From Chloroflexota bacterium (GTDB lineage: Bacteria; Chloroflexota; Anaerolineae; Caldilineales; Caldilineaceae): DNA of 19,096 nt. Position 1 is the stretch's first letter; each line of letters starts with the position of its first letter. The notes beneath the pieces were generated by a model. The model saw only the letters and a list, made by a program, of their open reading frames with translations. It made no database searches and was not told where the DNA came from. This document shows, in pieces, positions 15,604-19,096 of this stretch. Both the position numbers and the translations under genes were made by a program. The stretch is from assembly GCA_003577005.1 (NCBI GenBank), contig QEUW01000109.1, positions 1 through 19,096 on the forward strand, read 5' to 3'.

Positions 15604-16407
15604 TCATAAGCCTCGCGCTCGCAGGAATTCCACAGACGCGCGCGCCACCGCATCTGGATCAGCTGGGTCGGGCGGAAGCTCTACAATAAGCGGCCCATTG
15701 TAGCCGATCTCGCGCAGGGCAACCAGGGAGACATCAAAATCGACGGCGCCCGCACCCAGCCGGCGTTCGCTGCGGTTCTCTGGGTTCCAGTCTTTGACAT
15801 GGCAGAGCGTTGCCCGCCCCTTGGCGGCGCGCACCTCGGCGGCGGGGTCCATCCCGCCGCTGGTGGAGTTGCCCACGTCCAGGTAGATGCCCAGCGCTTT
15901 GGAGCCACCGCAGGCATCGATCATCTCCAACAGCCTGGCGGTGTCGAAGAGGAATGGTTTGCCCACGGCCTCAAGAGCCAGCGTCACGCCCGCCTGTTCG
16001 GCGCGGGCGACGCCATGCATGACGCCGTCGCGGAAGAGCTCCCACTTGTTTTCCGGTGATTCGTCCTGGTCGCAGCCGGGGATGAGCACGGCGGTCGCGC
16101 CCAGGTCGGCGGCCAGGTTGATGGCGTCCCAGATCAGGCTGATGCCGATGTCGCGGATACGTGGGTCAGGGCTGGCCAGATTGAAGACCCAGTGGGCGTT
16201 GAGGCAGAGCGAGGTGAGGGCGACACCCGCGTCTTCCGCCTGCTTGCGGAGTGCGGCACGGGCTGCGGTGTCGAGCCGCTGGGTCCAGAGCGCGTTGGCG
16301 TCGATGTTGACCTCCAACGCCGCCGCACCCACACGCGCCGTCGCCTCCACCTTCTGCCCCGGCGACCAGGTTGCGGGAAAAATGCCAAAATTGAGTCCGA
16401 TGTTCAT
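15604..16407 (-). CDS. TIM-barrel sugar isomerase/epimerase family protein
   Basis: The 267-residue compact AP-endonuclease-2-like barrel has metal ligands predicted at E146 (ALEAVG), D177 (YLDVGN), H203 (CHVKDWN) and E243 (IVELPP), the arrangement of ketose 3-epimerases and IolE-type proteins. Starting at MNIGLNFG places beta-strand 1 at the very N-terminus, so the ATG at 16407 is confident. No Shine-Dalgarno sequence precedes it: heptad array F runs directly up to the start codon. It is encoded between the permeases and a Gfo/Idh/MocA protein, so it probably acts on the imported sugar or its keto form. Confidence 0.9.
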   Translation of the reverse strand: MNIGLNFGIFPATWSPGQKVEATARVGAAALEVNIDANALWTQRLDTAARAALRKQAEDAGVALTSLCLNAHWVFNLASPDPRIRDIGISLIWDAINLAADLGATAVLIPGCDQDESPENKWELFRDGVMHGVARAEQAGVTLALEAVGKPFLFDTARLLEMIDACGGSKALGIYLDVGNSTSGGMDPAAEVRAAKGRATLCHVKDWNPENRSERRLGAGAVDFDVSLVALREIGYNGPLIVELPPDPADPDAVARASVEFLRARGL

Positions 16408-16525
16408 AGTGAGAATTGTGAATTGTGAACGGGGAATTGTGAATTATAAATGTAAATAGCAACCATCCAGCCGGGCACTCCCTCGTTAGCCATTGACAAT
16501 TGACCATTCACCATTGACCATTGCC
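16408..16525 (-). repeat. Heptad array F, two blocks (permease / isomerase gap)
   Basis: In transcription order the first block (16525-16491) has five 7-bp units built on TCAATGG/TGAATGG/TCAATTG and touches the permease stop codon. After about 34 nt without clear repeats, the second block (16456-16408) has seven units, chiefly TCACAAT, and ends at the ATG of the next gene. The second block's reverse complement (ATTGTGA) matches the first block's words at 10 of 12 bases over the best stretch, so pairing is imperfect. It shares words with array A. Confidence 0.85.
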
Positions 16526-17424
16526 TAGCCTTTGACGCCGGAGATAACGATGCCCTGGATGAACTTGGCCTGGGCGATGTAAAAGACAATCAGCACCGGG
16601 ATCAGCGCGACGACTGTCATGGCCATCGTTTCAGGGATGCGCTGTGATTGTTGGGTCTGGAAGAGGCGCAGGCCGATGGCGATGGTGAAGTTTTTGGGCT
16701 CATTCAGGTAGATCAAGGGGTCAAAAAAGTTGTTCCAGTTCCAGGCAAAGGCCTGGATGGCAATCACACCCAGCGCTGGCTTGGAGAGCGGCATAAGGAT
16801 ATTCCAGTAGATGCGCAGCCAACCGGCGCCGTCGATGCGGGCGGCGTCGTCCAGTTCGGTATTGATGCTCATAAAGAACTGGCGCAACAGGAAGACGTTG
16901 TACGCGTTGGTCAGCCATTGGGGGACGATCAGCGGCCAGAAGGTGTTGACAGCACCCAACGTCGCCCAGAACAGATAGATCGGGATCAACGTCACCTGGC
17001 TGGGCAACATCATCGTCGCCAGGAGAATAATAAAGATCGTATTGCGCATCCAAAAGCGGATACGGGCAAAGCCAAAGGCCACCAGCGAACTGGAGAACAC
17101 CAGCCCAATAATATTGACCACTGTAATAAAGGCCGTATTCGCATAGAACGTGGCAAAGGGGAGTACATTCCACCCCCTGGAATAATTGTCCCAACGGGGT
17201 TCAGGCGGGATCCAGACAATCGGGATCTGGTAGACAAGCCCTTCAGGTTTGAGCGAAGTAGAGATCATCCACAAAAGTGGGGCTGAAAAAACAATGGCAC
17301 CAGCCGCCAATACAAGATAGAGCAAAATACGACCAATCATATAGCCGGTCTTGGCCCAAATCGCCGTCCAGTTTGTTCCACCCGGGGTTGTGGCTGCGGG
17401 ATAAGCCTTGCTCTGTGTGGTCAT
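16525..17424 (-). CDS. Sugar ABC transporter permease (MalG-like, CUT1)
   Basis: The 299-residue permease has six predicted membrane segments (first at about 31-55) and an EAA loop DDAARIDGAG (192-201) followed by ILMPLSK. The ATG at 17424 overlaps the preceding permease's TGA by 4 nt (ATGA). GGAGAG just upstream lies within that gene, so translation is coupled. An earlier in-frame start at 17454 is not needed. It pairs with the 17421-18356 product. Confidence 0.95.
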   Translation of the reverse strand: MTTQSKAYPAATTPGGTNWTAIWAKTGYMIGRILLYLVLAAGAIVFSAPLLWMISTSLKPEGLVYQIPIVWIPPEPRWDNYSRGWNVLPFATFYANTAFITVVNIIGLVFSSSLVAFGFARIRFWMRNTIFIILLATMMLPSQVTLIPIYLFWATLGAVNTFWPLIVPQWLTNAYNVFLLRQFFMSINTELDDAARIDGAGWLRIYWNILMPLSKPALGVIAIQAFAWNWNNFFDPLIYLNEPKNFTIAIGLRLFQTQQSQRIPETMAMTVVALIPVLIVFYIAQAKFIQGIVISGVKG

Positions 17425-18356
17425 TTCTTCAACTCTCCTTCGTAGTAGACCCAAGACTCAGACGAACGCACGACCAGGATCGTAAAGACCATGATGACCA
17501 GGAAGAGCGCCCAGGCCAACGCCGAAGCGTAGCCAAATTGAAAGTCGAGGAACCCCTTGCGGTAGAGATACAACACCTGAGTCAGTGTGGCATTGTTGGG
17601 CCCACCGCCCGTCATGACATAAGACTGGGTAAAGACCTGGAAGGAGGCGATGATATTGATGAGCAAGTTGAAGTAGATGGTCGGCGTCAGCATGGGGATG
17701 GTGATGTGCCAGAAGCGGCGTAAAGAGTTGGCGCCGTCGATCTCGGCAGCTTCGTACAGTTGGGTAGGAATACCCTGAAGACCGGCCAGGTAGAGCAACA
17801 TCGCACCGCCGGCCCCCCACAACCCCATGATGATCAAGCCGGGAACGGCCCAATCTTCCGAGTAAAGCCAGCGCGGCCCTTCGATGCCCATTTGCCGCAG
17901 CGTCACGTTGATCAAGCCAAAACGGGGATTGAGCACAAAACCCCACAAGACGGCTACTGCCACACCTTGAACGATAGACGGCAAGTAAAAGAGCGTTCGC
18001 CACGTGCCAAGCAATGCCACCTTCTGGTTCATCAACAGCGCAATGATGAGCGAAATGATGATACTGGTGGGCACGAGTGCAAAGGTATAGTACGCCGTCA
18101 CCCACAAAGATTTCCAGAACAACGGATCATTCCACATACGTACAAAGTTATTCACCCCGATGAACCGGTATCCGGTGAGGAGATCGGTTTCGGTGAGGCT
18201 GATCCCTAGCGAGAAAAGCATGGCAAATGCGATCAAGCCAAAAAAATGAATCAGCCATGGGGTAATAAAGAGAAACCCGGCGATGTTATCGCGCGTTCGC
18301 TGGGTTATCCGCCGGCGGGGCACCACCGGGCGACCGATGCTGGTCTGCACGCTCAT
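17421..18356 (-). CDS. Sugar ABC transporter permease (MalF-like, CUT1)
   Basis: The 311-residue permease has a basic cytoplasmic N-terminus (RPVVPRRRITQRTRD), six predicted membrane segments (first at about 25-50) and a canonical EAA loop YEAAEIDGANS (201-211) followed by ITIPML. The ATG at 18356 has GAAGGA 8 nt upstream. The frame extends upstream to 18410, but that stretch is the right arm of array G. No ATPase gene is seen nearby. Confidence 0.95.
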   Translation of the reverse strand: MSVQTSIGRPVVPRRRITQRTRDNIAGFLFITPWLIHFFGLIAFAMLFSLGISLTETDLLTGYRFIGVNNFVRMWNDPLFWKSLWVTAYYTFALVPTSIIISLIIALLMNQKVALLGTWRTLFYLPSIVQGVAVAVLWGFVLNPRFGLINVTLRQMGIEGPRWLYSEDWAVPGLIIMGLWGAGGAMLLYLAGLQGIPTQLYEAAEIDGANSLRRFWHITIPMLTPTIYFNLLINIIASFQVFTQSYVMTGGGPNNATLTQVLYLYRKGFLDFQFGYASALAWALFLVIMVFTILVVRSSESWVYYEGELKK

Positions 18357-18375
18357 AGCAACTATCCTTCTCAAA

Positions 18376-18431
18376 AGAGATTGAGAGATCAAGAGCACAA
18401 AGTCTCTCAACCTCTCAATCTCTCAACCTCT
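18376..18431 (-). repeat. Octad array G with inverted arm (binding protein / permease gap)
   Basis: In transcription order, three and a half 8-bp units of form AGAGRTTG (18431-18404) start 4 nt after the binding-protein stop. After a spacer comes a complementary arm at 18387-18376. The 12-bp stretches at 18412-18423 and 18376-18387 are perfect reverse complements with 24 nt between them. It has the same architecture as the heptad arrays but an 8-bp period. It occupies the same genetic position as array D. Confidence 0.85.
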
Positions 18432-18435
18432 ACGC

Positions 18436-19096
18436 CTAATCGATCTGCGCTGCATCCACCTCAGCACAGATCTCGGCCAGGTACTCAGGGCCGACATCAC
18501 CCACGATGTAGACTCGCTCCAGCGCCGGAATGATGATCTCAGAGGCAGCATTCTGGTTCTTGAACCAGAAGGTGTCCTCGGCATAACCCCACTCGAGCAG
18601 CTCCTTGATCGTCTCCAGGCGCACATTCTCCAGCGACGGGCGTACAGTGCGCACCGTGTCGATAAAGGTATCGATGCGGCTCTTGAGCACGGGGATCAGA
18701 CCTTCCTGCGCCACGATCTGCTTGTCCTGGTAGACCGGGCCGGACATAAAGGCGGCAACCTGCCAGGCTTCGTCGGGGTGCTGGGTGCCCTTGGTGATGG
18801 ACCAGGCATCGGTGGTGCCCAAGACGCTGCGGATGCCGGTGGGGCCGGTGGGCACGTGGCGGATGTCGTAGCGGATGCCGGCGCCCTCTTCACCCAGGTT
18901 GCGGTCGCGATTGATGGGGTAGGTGCCATCTTCGATGAAGCAGACAAAGCCGGGGCTCAGCGCATTATCACCCCACTGGTTTTCCACCTGACCCGGCTGG
19001 GCAAACCAGTTGTTGGTCCAGATCATGTCGTACATCCACTGGAAGCCAGCCTGCGACTCCTCAGTGCCCATCATGCACTGGGTGCCATACTTCTCG
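18436..19096 (-). CDS. Sugar ABC transporter substrate-binding protein, C-terminal part (cut by window edge)
   Basis: About 219 residues of a family-1 extracellular solute-binding protein are present. The frame stays open to the window edge, so the N-terminus and signal peptide are outside; the internal ATG at 19074 is not the start. Typical features are the aromatic-rich segment QWMYDMIWTNNWF, a region resembling DAWSITKGTQHPDEAWQ that is common in these proteins, and a helical C-terminus. It is the first visible gene of the leftward transporter operon and supplies substrate to the two permeases. It is clearly different from the protein at 6878-8350, so the two systems probably import different ligands. 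Confidence 0.92.
   Translation of the reverse strand, partial: EKYGTQCMMGTEESQAGFQWMYDMIWTNNWFAQPGQVENQWGDNALSPGFVCFIEDGTYPINRDRNLGEEGAGIRYDIRHVPTGPTGIRSVLGTTDAWSITKGTQHPDEAWQVAAFMSGPVYQDKQIVAQEGLIPVLKSRIDTFIDTVRTVRPSLENVRLETIKELLEWGYAEDTFWFKNQNAASEIIIPALERVYIVGDVGPEYLAEICAEVDAAQID

Noticed and set aside
2634..18431. The heptad arrays as CRISPR arrays
   Set aside because: Units are 7-8 bp, contiguous and degenerate, without 20-50 bp repeats, unique spacers or cas genes.

Overview
The window is a carbohydrate uptake and catabolism region of a moderately GC-rich bacterium, most likely a Chloroflexota member of the Anaerolineae/Caldilineae type. That placement is inferred from the twin-arginine lipoprotein form of the sugar-binding protein, two CUT1-type sugar ABC systems without their own ATPase, the many TIM-barrel and Gfo/Idh/MocA genes, and the intergenic repeat style. 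No marker gene fixes the taxonomy.

Left to right: a PIG-L deacetylase reads leftward (32-727). A roughly 480-bp divergent spacer follows, holding a long imperfect palindrome and a near-ideal sigma-70 promoter overlapped by nested palindromes. The rightward cluster is then a GntR/FCD regulator (1210-1902), a cyclase-family metal hydrolase (1906-2628), a TIM-barrel isomerase/epimerase (2699-3688), a Gfo/Idh/MocA dehydrogenase (3807-4862), a short-chain dehydrogenase (4951-5709) and an IolE-like TIM-barrel protein (5805-6656). A second promoter region leads to a sugar-binding lipoprotein (6878-8350), two permeases (8447-9406, 9410-10297) and a 970-residue FtsX-family permease (10384-13296).

The right part reads leftward. 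In transcription order it holds a sugar-binding protein cut by the window edge (18436-19096), two permeases (17421-18356, 16525-17424), a TIM-barrel epimerase/isomerase (15604-16407), a second Gfo/Idh/MocA protein (14473-15522), a 17-bp perfect hairpin, and a class I methyltransferase (13404-14324). The two clusters look like parallel systems that import a sugar, sugar acid or glycoside and process it without visible sugar kinases, by oxidation, isomerisation or elimination and possibly lactone or amide hydrolysis. The substrate cannot be read from the sequence.

The most striking non-coding signal is a family of short-period arrays in seven gaps between co-directional genes. Six have a 7-bp period and one has 8 bp. 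The words differ from gap to gap, but the heptads mostly fit a degenerate N-GT-N-R-N-N unit with a conserved GT. Six of the seven fold back on themselves with complementary units. In all of them, on both strands, the GT-bearing arm follows the upstream stop codon and the complementary arm precedes the next gene. Both binding-protein/permease junctions carry one.
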